This document shows, piece after piece, positions 21,656 to 33,549 of a DNA stretch of 64,000 bases. The notes beneath the pieces are model-generated. The model searched no databases. It had not been told where the DNA came from and saw nothing but the letters and a program-made list of their open reading frames with translations. How positions within the stretch are numbered: the first letter of the stretch is position 1; every line of letters starts with the position of its first letter. The position numbers and the translations under genes were made by a program. The stretch is from Euborellia annulipes (Eukaryota > Arthropoda > Insecta > Dermaptera > Anisolabididae), in the NCBI GenBank assembly GCA_023213315.1, contig JAKCPI010000839.1, positions 1 to 64,000 on the forward strand, given 5' to 3'.

Positions 21656-21704
21656 TTTTAAACAAAATAAAAGACAGTAAAAGGGTTAATGTGGCTGTCT
21701 ACCT

Positions 21705-22160
21705 CCCACCTAGACAGCTTGGAATATTGCATAAATATCGAGAATCTTACATATATTGCCAATATTGCGGGAATATTGCAAATCTTGCAAAATATTGGCA
21801 ACATTGCAGCGGGAATATTCCAAGCTAGACGGAGTATTGCAGCAACATTTTGTTCAAAAGCTTCGAGTTACGTTCAAGTAAATATAAAATTTCAACCTCT
21901 TTACACTTTTCGCTCTTGAGATAGGCAGACAGACCATGTTGCGAAAACCACCAACAACATTGCTGCAATATTACAGCTCAAGCAGCAACATTGCTGCAAT
22001 ATTCCTTTGTCTGCCTCTTTGCAACATTGCAGGAATATTGCTAAAATGTTGCTGTTTTAGCTGTAATATTTCAGCCATGTTGCTGCAATATTGTGAATAT
22101 TGAGCAAGATTGGCAATGTTGCTGCAATATTACTATAATATTCCCAGCTGTCTGGGCAGG
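21705..22160. mobile_element. TIR element rich in GCAATATTGC motifs
   Basis: Imperfect TIRs CCCACCTAGACAGCTTGG and CCCAGCTGTCTGGGCAGG. The interior has many copies of GCAATATT/AATATTGC and CAACATTGC on both strands. It contains an R fragment (21838-21952). No duplication is evident and the superfamily is not assigned. Confidence 0.6.
21838..21952 (+). repeat. R-family fragment inside the GCAATATTGC element
   Basis: GTTCAAAAGCTTCGAGTTAC, AAATATAAAATTTCAACCTC and CAGACAGACCATGTTGCGAA in R order, ending at AACCACC. Confidence 0.65.
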
Positions 22161-23165
22161 AATAAAACTAATTTCTGCAATAACTAAAACGACTAACTGG
22201 TTAACTGTTTCTTCTTAAAGCCGGAATTTCAGAAATTTTATATCCTCTCTAAGCTAGGTAGGTGCCCTTTAAATAATTTTTCCGACAAATCATAATCCCC
22301 CTATCACATCGTCCATTGTTTATAGAAAATAGGCCCGCCATTGTATTTTGTCCTGACTCTCCCCATCGCTCTGGAAGTCGGAAAAAGGCTCGACTAAAAT
22401 ATTTGATCATGACGATTTTCTCGTTTAAAATTCAACAGTGCAAAATTTTTATTTTGTGATCCTGGATTACTATCGGATATATTTCAGTATAGAGAAGGAT
22501 TTTGAAATTCAATCATTTTTTATTCATTTTCAAATACAATCCGACTTTGAATATTTCAAAACATGGAAAAGAGAAAAAAAAATCGAAACTTTCAATTTTT
22601 TCATTAATATTATCATCAAAACAATCGGGGTGGTTAAAAATAGAGAGAGTAAATAAAAAAAAATTCTCTTAGTAATAGGCTGTTAACAAGGGATGCAAAT
22701 GGAGATGAGATCCAGCCCCCCCCCCCCAGCATCCCTTCTGGAATCCATAACAACTCGCTTGCTGTTCAATGATTAATATTACAAAATGGCTTCCGGCATC
22801 CTCAAATGTATCCTATTAAAATTTATCTAAATATACATATACATCTTTATTAATTGACCCCAAAGTAAGATGAAATTCCCCTCAAGTTAAAACTTATTTA
22901 CGATCAAAGCGGAAAATAAATAATAAATTTACAATTTATTTTACACATCATTAAACAAGCGTTAATAATTAATTTTTTTAAAAATATTCAAAGTAATTTA
23001 CATAAATTTGGATAGGAAAATTACTGTTATTAATACAGTATATATTACTGGATAATATGATAAAATGATCTCAGATAAAAAAAAAAAAAAATGAGCCCAG
23101 ACCCTTTGCTTCGAAGTAGAGGACTCGCTTTTGTTTTCTAAAAGTCGGTTATTTGCTTCATCTAA
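22161..23165. other. AT-rich stretch, nothing recognised
   Basis: Includes a poly-C run (about 22715-22730). No gene or element is supported. Confidence 0.4.
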
Positions 23166-23169
23166 CGAG

Positions 23170-23245
23170 TAAAATTTATTTAAATTGGCTAGCAGGTGTA
23201 GTCTAAATGGCCTCCGATGCCGAAAAATACTCGTAAAATGTTTTA
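23170..23245 (+). repeat. V-family SINE-like 3' fragment
   Basis: AAATTTATTTAAATTGGCTA and GTGTAGTCTAAATGGCCTCC, then GATGCCGAAAAATACTC, as in other V fragments. Confidence 0.5.
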
Positions 23246-23479
23246 TTTCATCTTTGTTGCTATTCATAGTAGAATTATTTATTCATAAACAAATTAAAGT
23301 CATCATTTAATAAAGGGAATATTCTAATGAGCCATAATGGATCAAACCAAGTCAATCTATTGATTATGCATGTTGCAGCGTATTATCTTCCTTTAGTGTT
23401 GGCAATCTCTGCTAAATCAGAAGAGATTATTTATAAATAATATAAATAATAATGGTCTAGAATTTTAGATATTTTACTA

Positions 23480-23613
23480 AGCCGCCCCCCCCCCTTTTTG
23501 AGAATTTGGGGATCCGTATATTTTTCCGTAAGAATGCAAAAGCAAAATTTCGATTCGAAATTCCAGAATAAGGTTGGCTAAACAGACGGACCGACAGACA
23601 GACGGACACTCCG

Positions 23614-23646
<33 letters not shown>

Positions 23647-23650
23647 GATC
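23480..23650 (+). repeat. Q-family repeat ending in a TA microsatellite
   Basis: Shares CAAAATTTCG, the CAGACAGACGGACACTCCG motif and TTATT with 59374-59760. It ends in a (TA)n run (about 23618-23645). Function unknown. Confidence 0.55.
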
Positions 23651-23812
23651 TATATAGGGATTTTATATTTGAAAATGGTGGTAATATCAAAATTAATAAT
23701 AAAATGCATGTTAGCGAGGTAAATAGCTGAATCAATATGTAAAAGGATAAACAAATGGCCAAGCAGCTATGTTTATTTTTTATTATATTCGAAAACATAA
23801 ATGGCTTTTCTG

Positions 23813-24357
23813 CCCTGAGTTTGGCGTAGTAGGTAGCGTGCCTACCTCCAGTGGCGTAACGTACGCCCCCGCAGACCCCGCGAAGCGGGGGGGGCCGGAC
23901 TTTGGGGGGCCCTCGGGCCGGGCCGGGCTAAAAGACTGTAGCTCCGAAAAAAACGGAAAAATTTAGATAAAAAAAAAAATAATGAAAATTTCTCTTTGAG
24001 AGGGCCCGGGGCCCTCAGGGTTCAGGGATATACGGTATTTTAAAAATATTTTTTGTATGGTCTAATAATGGGGCCCAAAATAAAATTTGCGGGGGGCCCA
24101 GCTAAAAAACGTTACGCTAGTGCCTACCTCGTATACCAAACGTCGCGGGTTTGGACCCAGGCAGTCCGATGAGTTTATTTAAGCCATTTGGATACCCTAT
24201 GGCTTAAATAGAAATGCCTGAACCCCCAATATATATATAGGTCTATTACTTACAACGGTTATTGTCTAAAGTCTTAAATGGCCCGAGTTGCCGAAAAGAC
24301 TGTGTGAATGTGAGTGTGAATGAGAAAAAAGTGTGAATGTTTAAAAAAAAAAAAAAA
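23813..24357 (+). mobile_element. tRNA-derived SINE split by a hAT MITE
   Basis: Head (GAGTTTGGCGTAGTAGGTAG) resumes after the nested element with GTATACCAAACGTCGCGGGT, followed by the complete body and A-tail. Flanks AATGGCTTTTCTG (23800-23812) and AATAGCTTTTCTG (24358-24370) form a 13 bp duplication with one mismatch. Confidence 0.88.
23849..24122. mobile_element. hAT-type MITE inside the SINE head
   Basis: TIRs CAGTGGCGTAACGT and ACGTTACGCTAGTG with the perfect 8 bp TSD CCTACCTC (23841-23848, 24123-24130), which is part of the SINE head. The 274 bp body is G/C-rich at both ends (GGGGGGGCCGG, GGGCCC) and has no ORF. Confidence 0.88.
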
Positions 24358-24374
24358 AATAGCTTTTCTGTTGA

Positions 24375-24480
24375 CCGAATCCTAGCTATGAAGATGGTCG
24401 CATGGTCGACCGAAACGTCGCTATGGGTTGGAATATAATAAATAAATAAACAATTGTTTGGCCTTTTATTTTCCAGCTAA
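24375..24480 (+). repeat. GAAACGTC-type hairpin element
   Basis: GATGGTCGCATGGTCGACC forms a 5 bp stem immediately before GAAACGTCG. The motif recurs with different stem sequences elsewhere in the window. Confidence 0.4.
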
Positions 24481-24625
24481 ATAATATACATAAAGTATAA
24501 CAGAAAAAATTTAGAAGAATATATGCTTCGGTTTCTTTCATTTTAAATATATTAATCCATGCATACATCTGACAATTTTTTCAAATTAATGAGCTCACAT
24601 TTATTTGAAGATGATATCTCATGAG

Positions 24626-25171
24626 TAGAGACCGGACAAAAAAGATAAAAATGGAAAATAAGTGCTTAAAAAGCATAAAAATCTTGAATAAAAAGTTGTT
24701 AAATAAGCATAAAAGTTAAAAAAAGCATCTCATAAGCAACTTCTACTCATACCAATGGCTGATACAAAGGGGGGGGGTAAAGGATGTAATTACCAGCCCC
24801 ACTTTTGTTTTTGCAGAACCAAAGTTTTCTACCCTGCGGAAAATTTGTTTTTTACATTTTTTCGCACTGCGGGGCCGATCAAACATTTCGGGGCGGGGGG
24901 GGGGCTCGCCCCCTCCCCTATAAACGCCCCTTGTGTATGCGTGTGTGAATGGGAAAAAGTGTGTTTTTTAATAAAAAAATATAAATATTCGTAAAATAAG
25001 TTCAAATAAGCACTAAAGGGAAAAAAAGCATAAAAACTCAAAAAAAGCAAAAAAAGCATAACAAATGCAATCTCAATACACTTAGTTTTTCGTAATTCGT
25101 GTAGAAATTAAATATCTAATGGTTGCTTATAAAATTCAGCAATAAGCATTTTGCTTAAAATCCGGTCTCTA
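24626..25171. mobile_element. hAT-type element (T family), copy 2
   Basis: TIRs TAGAGACCGGACAAAAAAG and AAAATCCGGTCTCTA, with the perfect 8 bp TSD CTCATGAG (24618-24625, 25172-25179). It is the inverse orientation of copy 1 and has the same 546 bp length. A U-type insert lies at 24753-24933. Confidence 0.88.
24753..24933. mobile_element. U-type hAT-like insert inside T copy 2
   Basis: CAATGGCTGATACAAAGGGG to ATAAACGCCCCTTG, at the site homologous to the insert in T copy 1. This implies insertion before T amplified. Confidence 0.6.
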
Positions 25172-25179
25172 CTCATGAG

Positions 25180-26491
25180 AAGCTACTTTGTTAACACCTC
25201 TAACCATTCAGTCATAAATAAAAGCAAAAATAACGTTATCAGTTGTGATTAAGATATTGCAACAACAACAACTTTAGTCAAACAAAATATGAAAAATTAA
25301 ACAATTAAGACAAGATTTAGCGAAAAAATGGCCCCTTTTATAAAATCAGCTGACAACAATGAAGAAAGTCATTATAATATTCTGTATGAAGAATCCTTTT
25401 TTTCCACAAAGAAAAAAAAGTGATTCTAAACTTAATATGAGATTATATGAAAAGAAGACTGGTATGAGATTTTAAAATCTCTAAATTGATAGATCACTCA
25501 CTCTCTGACAAAGGTATGAGTAGTTTTTTAAACAACAAACATCGGAGTTGATTTTCCGCGTGTTTTGCTTCATTTACTTGGTGAGTTTACTAAATTTAAA
25601 TGTAAAGATCGTATTTCTTAGAAACACTCTCCAGTACTTCCCGAAATCCCTCTTCCCATCACCCCATTCCACTTCTTTTCCAGTTTAAATACGAATTCTC
25701 ATTAACTTGAGAATGTTTGAAAGTTCGCGAACTGGTTTCTGATGAAGATTTGCTGAGAAAACGAAATTCAAATCTCAACTTGACAAATGGTCTTATCGAG
25801 AGCATAAAGTTTACTAAAATGAGATCTTGCAAGGGTTTTATCATTTAAGCTCTTGAGATATTCTAACGGGATCTCATCATATTATCTCTCTATTAAAGTT
25901 ATCTATTAAAATCCCACCCGTGGAAAATTTATTATTTATTACGTAAGACTTTTCTTAGTTTAACTTGAAATCCAATCTTTTTGATGTGATCAGAAGAATT
26001 ACAAATAGGTTAGTAGTCTGAATGGAAATGAATGATTTGGATTGAAATAGATCTATGTAGGGCTCGACGATTATCCAAATTACAAGAGAAGTTTTTTTTT
26101 TTTTTTTTTTTAAATTTGTTATAAAAAATTATAAACAATTCTCCTCCAGCAAATCAATTCTTTAATGACTCATTAAACGGATTGAATCACTCAATAATAA
26201 TTCTCTGGATGAGAGGATCCGAACGATTACTGAGAGAGCTTGAGATCGAGAAGTTACCAGGTATAACAAACAAATTTCAAAAGTTTGATTTCACTAGGGT
26301 ATATGTACAATAAACGCTCTATTTTGTATAATTGTCAGCCCCCCCTCCCCCCACTTAACGCCTCCGTATGTGTTAATAATGTTTATTAATTTAATATTCT
26401 ATACCATGAAATAAAAAAATCTTTTAAAATATAATAATTCTAATTAAATATTTTTCGTGATCTATATTTTTGAATCAGATAATTGTATTCA
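25180..26491. other. AT-rich stretch, nothing recognised
   Basis: Contains a poly-T run (about 26093-26112) and a C-rich patch (about 26338-26358). No gene is supported. Confidence 0.4.
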
Positions 26492-26692
26492 AAATACCTC
26501 GATTCGGACGTAACTAGATATTTTTAACATGTGAGTGTTGTTTATTGGTGAAGTTAAACATCTCATGGCTCCAGGTCACCGGATCCTCGACCTCAATGGA
26601 CAGCACGCCTATGCCCCGGAAAGGCTGGAGATCCTAGGTTCGATTCCCAGGGGCCATGGGATGTTTGGCCTCGCCAATAAAAAAAAAACACT
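26492..26692 (+). repeat. W-family repeat with tRNA-like region
   Basis: Starts AATACCTCGATTCGGACGTA, shared with 36110-36140. It carries a B-box-like GGTTCGATTCCC at 26638-26649 and ends in an A-run. Possibly a tRNA-derived SINE; the A-box is not clear. Confidence 0.45.
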
Positions 26693-26775
26693 CACAGTCT
26701 TGTTAAATATAATAATTCTTTTAAAATTAAAATTTTTAATGTTTTGATTATTTGCTTGCTATTAAAAAAAAAGTT

Positions 26776-27030
26776 TTTTTTTTTTTTAAACATTCACACT
26801 TTTTTCTCATTCACACTCACATTCACACAGTCTTTTCGGCAACTTAGGCCATTTAAGACTTTGACGATAACCGTTATTTATGAATTTGTCTATATTGGGG
26901 TCCAGGCATTCTTATTTAAGCCATCTGGTATCCAAATGGCTTAAATAAAATCATCGGACTGCCTGGGTCCGAACCCGCGACGTTTGGTATACGAGGTTAG
27001 CACGCTAACCTCTACGCCAACCCCGAGGGC
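26776..27030 (-). mobile_element. tRNA-derived SINE, minus strand
   Basis: Complete head (minus-strand GTTGGCGTAGAGGTTAGCG, GGGTTCGGACCC), body and tail. The 12 bp TSD AAAAAAAAAGTT flanks it (26764-26775, 27032-27043). Confidence 0.85.
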
Positions 27031-27043
27031 AAAAAAAAAAGTT

Positions 27044-27536
27044 AAAATTATCTTAAAAGGCATAAATTAAGTAAATGGTTATCTTGTATAATAATATGAA
27101 AGAACGACATCGGAAACAAATAAGACGGTTTTTTAAATGAAATGATCGAAAACAAACAAAATAAAGAGAGGATATGATTAGAAGTTGAAGTCGATTCATC
27201 GAGAGATGGGAATCGTCCATTGACCCAGATTAGCCCCCGGGAATTAGCCCTGAGACCCCAAAGGGCCGTAATTCTTAGAAAAGGCGGCTTTCCGTCTGCA
27301 AGAAAAAAAAAAGCCCTGATGCCGATGCTAATGGAATTATCCACCACCACACGAACAATAAAGGAACAGAGAATTGAATCCCGGACAAGGTGAATAGAAA
27401 AGATGCAATTTCCAAAAACGGAATAAATAACAAAGATTACGAATTGGAATTTGGGTTAATTTTCTTTGGGAGAAATTATGATTATGAGCTTTAGAATGGA
27501 GAATAAAAATTAGAATTGATGTTCTTGATTATTATT
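27044..27536. other. Unique sequence with a GC-richer core
   Basis: About 27180-27350 is more GC-rich than its surroundings and unmatched in the window (GATTAGCCCCCGGGAATTAG). The frame on the minus strand shows no recognised domain. Possibly regulatory, by inference. Confidence 0.4.
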
Positions 27537-28124
27537 AAAAAAAAAATATGGTGGGACTGGTCGTACTAGATTTTTTGGGTCGACATATATTTAGGTTCCG
27601 ATAATACGGTATATTTGAATTCAAGATGTAAAATTTATAAGGGAAAATATTTAAAATTTGTTACCATGGCAATCATTTTTCCTTTGAAGTACAAGAGTAA
27701 AGGGGTCTTTAGAAGATTTCAATAGCAAAATGAGAATATACATTTTAAAGAGTATCTAAAAAAATATTTGATTTTTGAATTTTAATCAAAATCGTTGGAG
27801 CGAATTTTGAGAAAATCGAAAAAAACTGAAAAAGAGCATAAGTAAGTAAGTACTTTACTAATGAGTTTTTTACTTCTTCGCCGATTTTGATTAAAAGCTT
27901 ATTTTCACGCCTCATATGGTTGCCTAATTTAATTTAAATATATATAAAATTTCAACCTCATAGCTGAATTCCTTCATGCTTAAAATTGAACACAGACAGA
28001 CAGACAGACCATGTCGCAAAAACCACTTTTTTGAATCAGGGGACCTCAAAACGTGAATATATCCCCCAAAATCTCGAGATCACTAAATCGAATTTTTGAC
28101 ATGAATCCAATACTATCTTTCTCT
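27537..28124 (+). repeat. R-family repeat, hairpin shortened
   Basis: The start TATGGTGGGACTGGTCGTAC lacks the inner hairpin. The rest runs to CAGACAGACAGACCATGTCG and CATGAATCCAATACTATC. No ORF. Confidence 0.8.
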
Positions 28125-28141
28125 CAATGTGCATACACATC

Positions 28142-28266
28142 TGCGCTCTGCTCCGCTCGCGAGCACCATGTTCGTTGTTTTGAGATGCTCGCCGCGATCC
28201 ATCTCTTTGGATAGCGGCAGGTTCGTCAAAATAAATAATTTCAACGAACGTGGGACGAGCAGCGCT
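28142..28266. repeat. Inverted-repeat element, GC-rich ends
   Basis: CGAGCACCATGTTCGTTG on the left and CAACGAACGTGGGACGAGCA on the right are imperfect inverted copies. Unclassified MITE-like hairpin. Confidence 0.45.
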
Positions 28267-28351
28267 ATCCCTGAGGCCTGATTGGTTGTTTCACACATCG
28301 GACACGGTCTTAGGCAATTATTATATAGTATGATATATAGAGTAAATAGGC

Positions 28352-28387
28352 CTGCTAGACTATAGATTATAATCTATAGTCTAGCAG
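28352..28387. repeat. Perfect 36 bp palindrome
   Basis: Arms of 18 bp with no loop: CTGCTAGACTATAGATTA followed by its exact complement. Could form a cruciform. Confidence 0.85.
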
Positions 28388-29078
28388 TCATGTATAAGAG
28401 GATTCGAAAAAAAAAATGGAAGTTTTTTACTAATATGATTAAATATTTTTTTTATAATAAATTAATTTGATGTAATCTGTTATTCCAATCATATCAATAT
28501 TGTATAAATATTTTCATTATTAACAGGGATGGGTGAATGGAGTTTTAATTAATTTCATTTAAAATTAAGCAAAAAAGTTATAATTAAATCGGTTTAATAT
28601 AGAAATACATTTATTTTATATTTGTAGTTAGAGGAAGTGGAGAGGGGGGGATGGATGATAGCTTAGAAGAATACCAAATGAGATAATTTTATTGAGAAGA
28701 GTTATGAATTTAAATCAAATAGTGAAAAGGAAGATAATTAAATTTTATCTTTTGACCTAATTAAGGATCTCTAACAATTATTTGTTGTTAGTAAATTATC
28801 CACGTGAGCAATTCCGATCGACTAGTCAGGTGCACCTCTTGCTTTTTTTAAATCATTTTTTTATTAAATTATTAATAAGTAATCTTATTGTATATAGATT
28901 AGTATTTATTTATAACACTTTTAATAGTAATGAGAAAAAAAAGTAATTTTGTTAAATTCACTCTCTTAAAACACTGGGGGGCTCCAATGACATACATAAT
29001 ATATCAGTATTTAAAATATTTAATTTAATATTTGAAATGTTTTCATTAATTTGAATTGGGTTTTTGGTAAAAAAAAAT
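28388..29078. other. AT-rich stretch, nothing recognised
   Basis: No feature supported. Confidence 0.4.
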
Positions 29079-29720
29079 CTGGTGTGACTGGTCGCACAGC
29101 ACACAACTTTCGGTAATCGAAAGTTGTGTTGTGTGCTTGTCACACCAGGTTTTTTGTGTCGACATATATTAGTTTCCGACAGTAAGGTACATTCGAATTT
29201 CAAGATGTAAAATTTATAAAGAGAAAAATATTTATAATCTTTTACCAAGGCAATCATTTCTCCTATTTTCCCTATGAAGTACAAGAATAAAGTGGTCTTC
29301 AGATCTTCTGAAATCTTTTCAATCACAAAATGAGAATGTACATTTTAAAGAGCATCTTAAAAATAATTGGTTTTTGAAGTTTAATCAAAATCGATGTAGC
29401 GAATTTTGAGAAAATAAAAAAAAAATAAAAAAAACTGAAAAAGTGCATCAGTAAAGTACTAGTACTGTTGGGCCGATTTTGTTCAAAAGCTTCGTGTCAC
29501 GTCCCATGTGGGTGACTAACTTAAATATAAAATTTCAACCTCCTAGCTCTTTTGGTTCTTGAGATATTTTGTTCACATACAGACAGACCATGTCGCGAAA
29601 ACCACTTTTTTGGATTCAGGGGACCTCAAAACGTGTATATACGTCAAAATTTCGGCATCGAATTTTTGACATGGATACAATACTTTCACTCTCTATATTT
29701 TAAAATAAGGGAAAGAAAAA
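29079..29720 (+). repeat. R-family repeat, near full length
   Basis: Compact hairpin (ACAACTTTCGGTAATCGAAA core), the GTACTAGTACTGTTGGGCCG tract, CAGACAGACCATGTCGCGAA, and an end in AATACTTTCACTCTC. No coding capacity. Confidence 0.85.
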
Positions 29721-29902
29721 AAATAATAATAAGGAAAAGTTAATTTCTTTGTTAAATAAATACATTAAATCCGGTACCTTTAATATAATGTCCGGTGGAA
29801 TGGCTTGACTCACTAGATCACCGGGTGGTCATGGAAAGTTGTTATTTTATTCACTTAAATATAAATACGAACTTAAGTATTAAAAAAAAAAACATTCCGA
29901 GT

Positions 29903-29937
<35 letters not shown>

Positions 29938-30700
29938 ACTGACTCACTGAAGTTGTAAATGCTAGCATGTCTAGTCATGGACTGACTGGTAGACTGGACT
30001 CTCTGTCTTCTCTCTCTCTATAAATGAATTAAAATAAGAACTCTCATTTAGAAATAAATTTAGAAAATATATTTTATTTATGAAAAAGAAGGTGGAAAAA
30101 TATTTCATTGCTATTTAATCTCTAGTCAAGCCAAATTAAATAAAATATTACGTTGATTACACTACTAGGCAAAATGAAATTTTTTTTCGAGCCCCAAGAT
30201 AATTATAATTATTATTTCCTTCAGAAACTTAAGTAAAATGGCCTCCGTTTTACCCCACCACGTACCGTTTTCGGGGGACAGCACCCTACTTATTTCCCAC
30301 CCCTTTTTGTTAATCTTAGGGCCATGAATTAAATTTGGAGGGATGAAAAGGAATATTTTAGCCTTAATATTTCTTCAAAAGGTCCAGAGAGGTGAAAAGT
30401 TCAAAAACATGAGCATTATAATAGTATGATTATTAGTATGTTAGTATGATTATTTTAATTTTTCATCCCCTTATTCACATCAAAATTAAATATCAACTAA
30501 CCCTGATAGGATTATTTTATGTATATTTTTATTTTCTGTGGATTATTTGGGAACGTGATAGATTATAAAAAATTTATTTTGAATTTTTCGCAAATTACTG
30601 TGAAAAAAAAACAAAAAAAAAATTACTCCATTAAAAATAAAATATTTTCTAATAATATTTTTGAATTTATTATGGTTTTTTTTTTTTTTTTAGGTTTTTT
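29721..30700. other. AT-rich sequence with a GA microsatellite
   Basis: (GA)n at about 29905-29936. A balanced-composition patch at about 30225-30320 is unmatched. No gene called. Confidence 0.45.
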
Positions 30701-30703
30701 TGG

Positions 30704-30965
30704 CCCACGGGGAGTAGTTGGTAGCGTGCCTACCTTCTATACCGAACGTCGCGGGTTCGGACTCCAGGTAGTCCGATGATTTTATTTAAGGCATTTGGAT
30801 ACCAAATGACTTAAATAGAAATGCCTGGACCCCAAATATATATATTATTAATATAGCGGTTATCGTCAAAGTTAAATGGCCTTAAGTCACCGAAAAGACT
30901 GTGAAGGCGTGTGTGAATGTCAGTGTGAATTGGAAAAAGTGTGTGTTTAAAAAAAAAAAAAAAAA
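30704..30965 (+). mobile_element. tRNA-derived SINE
   Basis: Head GGGGAGTAGTTGGTAGCGTG and GCGGGTTCGGACTCC, full body and A-tail. Flanking GTTTTTTGG strings (about 30695-30703 and 30966-30974) give a probable 9 bp duplication. Confidence 0.82.
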
Positions 30966-30974
30966 GTTTTTTGG

Positions 30975-32049
30975 TATTTTTAGTTTCCGATCATATTTAT
31001 TTAATTTAATTGTTAGCTAATATAATTTAAAAAATTCTATTGCAATACTAAGAACGCAAAACTATCTAGTGACTTTTGTAAAAGGCCTACAAATAAATTT
31101 GATCTTGAATCACAAAATTTTCATACTTATTTTAAACAAATTATATTCAAGTGTATGGTGTCATTTTTTATTGACAAAGTCATATGGTGCCTAGAATATT
31201 TTTTTAGAACAAGATTTTATATTAACGATGAGAACTTGGAATATTTTTCAGTAGAAATATATCACTCCTTATATTTTATTTATGAGATTATTTGTAATCT
31301 TCCATGTTATTGATATCCTTTAGGAGATTGCGGAATATTAAAAAATATTTATGGTAATGCAATTGTTTGTTCTCTCTTGGTGGCCTGGTTGAAAAAAAAA
31401 CGAAGAAGACATCATCTCCAATCATCTTCACTTAATCTCTTTCCTCCTCAACGTTAGTGTTGATGTCATTTTTAAAAGAGCCCTTTTGGGGGAAAAAAAG
31501 GAAAGAGAAATAGAGAGCGAAAAAAAGAGCAAACATGGATATGAGTATGTCAATATGAGATTGTATTAAGGTGGTTGGCATATGTACAAAAAAGAAAAGA
31601 AGCCGACCTCTAAGGTTATTAGGATTTGATATTAAAATGCGTCCAAAAGGAAATGCGCCAATGCTTTCGATTTACATACAGGGTGTGTGTTGTCTGAAGA
31701 AGCCTCGATATGCAAAATAAAATAAAAAAAAATATGTAATTTTTTTCTTGAATTTAAACAAACCCTTTTGTTATCTTTTATAAAAAGATTTTTTTTAAAC
31801 TTAATTTTCATTTAAAAATCATTCTGAAATATATTCTTCATAAATAAATTGAAAAGAGAAAAGTTTTTTTATCTAATTAGTCTATTATATACATTGAATT
31901 TAAGTATACAAATAATATACACGGTTATAAGTAAAAAAATAATTTTTTTATTTGTTTAGATTCTGTTCCTATTTATTTTAATTGATTGGTATCCAAATCA
32001 ATTAAAATAATATTTTTTTAGTATTGGAAGTTTTTTCTATAGTTGGTTA
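30975..32049. other. AT-rich stretch, nothing recognised
   Basis: A unique patch at about 31375-31520 is somewhat GC-richer. No coding or RNA gene is supported. Confidence 0.4.
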
Positions 32050-32315
32050 ATTGATGTAGTAGAAGGAGAATAAAAAGAGAGAGCAGCTAATTATATTTTC
32101 TTTTATTATTCCCTCAGTGTTGACGTTTCGGTCCTGTTTAGGGCCATCCTCAGAGCATTAGGGTTGAAATCATGTTGAAATTAAAATTAATGATGACAAC
32201 CCTAATGTCCTGAGGATGGCCCTAAACAGGACCGAAACGTCAGAACTGAGGGATTAATAAAAGAAAATATAATTAGGTGCTCTCTCTTTTTATTCTCCTT
32301 CTAGGTACTACAAAA
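32050..32315. repeat. ~120 bp-arm palindromic element with GAAACGTC motif
   Basis: Arms about 32050-32168 and 32197-32315 are inverted copies around a ~28 bp loop. Each carries CCTGAGGATGGCCCTAAACA followed by GGACCGAAACGTC, with GGCCCT pairing AGGACC (one mismatch). Unclassified foldback. Confidence 0.8.
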
Positions 32316-32530
32316 TATTTTTTTTGCTTAGGACGGGTTGCCGACCCTCGACCTATGGCACCAGAAGCTAACTGTGAGCCATAGGTCAAACAAACGCTTT
32401 CAAAATATTTATTAACTAATAAATATATTGAAGCATATAATTTATTTCTATTTACAAAATTTCTACAGTCAAAAGATTAATACATATAGTATAGGTTTTC
32501 TAATATTGCCAAATATTATATACCTAGAGA

Positions 32531-32624
32531 CAGGGCGGGGCACTATTTCAAATACTGTAATTGAAATACATTTGTATTTTGTATTTCAAATACTTTTTTT
32601 TGGTATTTCGCCTGGCTCTGCCTG
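32531..32624. mobile_element. Possible hAT-type MITE with GTATTTCAAATAC motifs
   Basis: Starts CAGGGCGGGGCACTATTTCA and ends GCCTGGCTCTGCCTG; the interior repeats TTTCAAATAC and TTGTATTTTGTATTTC. No duplication was found. Confidence 0.4.
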
Positions 32625-32849
32625 AAGAGGGTTTTTTTATTTTTATCGTTTTTTTGTCAGCTCTGTTGTAATATTCCAAACCTTTCCAATAATAACCGAG
32701 ATTAAATGAAAATGTAGTGAATTTGAACATGACAATTTGGTCATCTCCTCTGGAACCAAAATAACCGCTCCTCCCCTCTTCCTCCCCATAGGGCTAAAAT
32801 AAAAATCGGCACAAAATTTTAATAAAAACAAAAAATAATATTTGGGGTA

Positions 32850-32971
32850 AAAAAAAGATATAATCGATTATTTTTTCGTCTGTCCAGACCCAATAATTGA
32901 TTAATCGGAATAATCGATTATTTTTCATAATCGATAATCCATTATATTTTTCCATAATTGAACACCCCTAG
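32850..32971. mobile_element. Possible hAT end with ATAATCGATTAT motifs
   Basis: Repeated TAATCGATTA-type motifs precede a terminal AATTGAACACCCCTAG; the complement starts CTAGGGGTGTTCAATT, a hAT-like end. The partner end is missing. Confidence 0.4.
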
Positions 32972-33549
32972 TTACAAGTTTACAAATTTCCTTTAAAATT
33001 GGTTATTTTATGAAATTTATAATTAAAAACTCAAAATATACATATATTTTCAATGTAATTTGACACAAGATAGGTAGGAAATGTGTAAAGGTATTTATTT
33101 TGATAAATTGGGTTGAAAAAAAAAATATTAAAAGTAGAAAGTATTTTTAACAAAATTCCAGACAATTGGTTTCAGTTCTCCCCAAATGCCAAGCCACAAT
33201 CTCTTAAAACCATTATCAAGGAATCCCCATTTTCCTGATTTATTTTTATTTAAAAGTTATTAATTTTTTTATTATCCTATTTCGAAGTTAAGGTTTGATT
33301 TCACCTTGTTATCATTGTTGAGAGATCAATAGTAATTAAACTTCAATTTTCAATTACCTTGCTGGTTAGTACGCTGGCTAACAAAATAAAGTGTTTGTTG
33401 TTAGTGAAATTAAACTTTCCAAAATAAATTTGGCGAAATAAAGATAATTGATTCGTTCTTTGGGTTAAGTACCTCCATCACTAAGAATTCATAAAATAGG
33501 AAATTAATATACTTTCTTTATTGGGAATAATTTTTTTTATTTCTCCTTC
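32972..33549. other. AT-rich unannotated sequence
   Basis: Nothing recognised; about 33155-33230 is slightly GC-richer. Confidence 0.4.

Noticed and set aside
24386..24419. Calling a bona fide hammerhead ribozyme
   Set aside because: Core bases are similar but stem III cannot form between GAAAC and GTC; kept only as a testable hypothesis.
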